Of a stretch of 64,000 nucleotides of DNA, positions 63,538 through 64,000 are shown one piece after another. Position 1 is the first letter of the stretch. Every line of letters begins with the position of its first letter. This DNA comes from Vibrio sp. ED004 (GTDB taxonomy: Bacteria; Pseudomonadota; Gammaproteobacteria; Enterobacterales; Vibrionaceae). The translations under genes and the position numbers were made by a program. Location: contig NZ_CP066149.1 in assembly GCF_023206395.1 (NCBI RefSeq), forward strand, positions 62,001 to 126,000. The letters are read 5' to 3'. The notes below the pieces were generated by a model that saw only the letters and a program-made list of their open reading frames with translations, was not told the origin of the DNA and ran no database searches.

Positions 63538-64000
63538 ATCGAGTAGGGTGAGGCGTTACCGCCTCATCCCTCTCACAGAACCGTACGTACGGACCTCGTA
63601 TACGGCTCATGCACACTTCCATTCAGCATATTGGCTGAACACATGCCCTGTCCTTATTGTTCCAAGATTTACCAACCCTTGGTCATTAAACCATTGATTT
63701 GGCATCGCATAGCTTGATAGGGGACTCGCTGCACTGACCCAACTTGTCATTGAGATATGTTGGAACGGCGGCTTATACCCTAACTGTTTTAACCTTCGGT
63801 GTAACCGTTGAGGCTTCTTCCAAAGTTTCAACTGGATACTACGAAGTCTTCTTCGTAGCCACCCTGCTAACCTTGAGAACTCTCTGCTGCTATTGGTGAT
63901 CCTGAAGTATTGACTGAACCCTCTTAACACTGGGTTTAAAGCTTTTATGACTTGCTCAAGTGGCTTACCGCACCTCGCTTTGTCAGTCGCTTTAACTTAC
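63538..64000 (-). mobile_element. Group II intron, copy 3, 3' part (continues beyond window)
   Basis: The last 463 bases of a third copy, from its 3' end at 63538. Domains V and VI are identical to copies 1 and 2. It is directly joined to the 5' end of copy 2 in the same orientation. The rest lies outside the window, so the 5' insertion site cannot be seen. Confidence 0.9.
63607..64000 (-). pseudogene. ltrA: 3' part of the intron maturase ORF, frameshifted
   Basis: The C-terminal maturase domain (W-L-R-R-R-L-R-S-I-Q-L-K-L-W-K-K) reads in frame to the stop at 63607 but the frame breaks near 63974, where one C is missing as in copy 2. The remainder is beyond the window. Confidence 0.75.

Overview
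The window looks like part of a marine Vibrio chromosome, most likely the Splendidus clade or a close relative. The clues are an alginate-uptake and degradation locus (PL6-type lyase, SSS symporter, KdgM-type porin, PF05426-type lyase), tryptophanase, a vibriolysin-like M4 protease, a DUF3332 lipoprotein, and the usual Vibrio density of GNAT, LysR and GntR genes. Base composition is moderate and coding density is high. No rRNA, tRNA, CRISPR array or prophage was seen. The assignment rests on gene content only.

Layout. 1-6.6 kb: a minus-strand run of six envelope genes (LPP20/FlgT-like secreted proteins, a CsgG-like lipoprotein, a small lipoprotein) that I cannot match to a named system. 6.9-10.2 kb: a YdjM-like membrane hydrolase and a decayed group II intron sitting directly behind a terminator. 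10.2-18.9 kb: small metabolic and stress genes, including a TauE/SafE exporter divergent from a DUF1852 (MesX) plus core methionine synthase (MesD) pair with a textbook MetR palindrome between them, a CYTH/TPR pair, three acyltransferase or DJ-1 type genes and an OGFr-like protein. 19.3-22.6 kb: a DASS transporter, cNMP-domain histidine kinase and receiver-only regulator in one operon. 22.8-27.5 kb: an orphan protein whose 3' end is duplicated as a fragment near 19 kb, PanB, Nudix, a MATE-like exporter, and an orphan gene with a TTG start and an overlapping small ORF. 28-37.7 kb: M4 protease, two LysR regulators, lipoproteins, an amidohydrolase and a DUF3299 protein. 37.9-43.7 kb: tnaA, a paired membrane-GTPase operon, msrA. 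43.8-59 kb: the alginate locus with two paralogous FadR-type GntR regulators, interrupted by a YwqK-repeat protein, a chemoreceptor and an exonuclease/DUF294 pair. 59.2-61.4 kb: MATE exporter and nitroreductase. 61.4-64 kb: two further group II intron copies arranged head to tail, the last running out of the window.

How it works together. The alginate genes give an outer-membrane pore (KdgM-like), a lipid-anchored PL6 lyase and a secreted PF05426 lyase that would cut alginate to unsaturated oligomers and monomers, an SSS symporter for uptake and an SDR that may reduce the keto-uronate product. KDG kinase and aldolase are not in the window. Palindromes with the core TTGTA-N-TACAA lie upstream of the symporter, with weaker versions near the second lyase and the regulators. 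They are good candidate operators for the GntR pair.

Limits. Domain calls come from reading motifs, without database searches. No intron copy here carries an intact maturase. Many of the differences between copies are homopolymer length changes, so sequencing or assembly error has to be considered.
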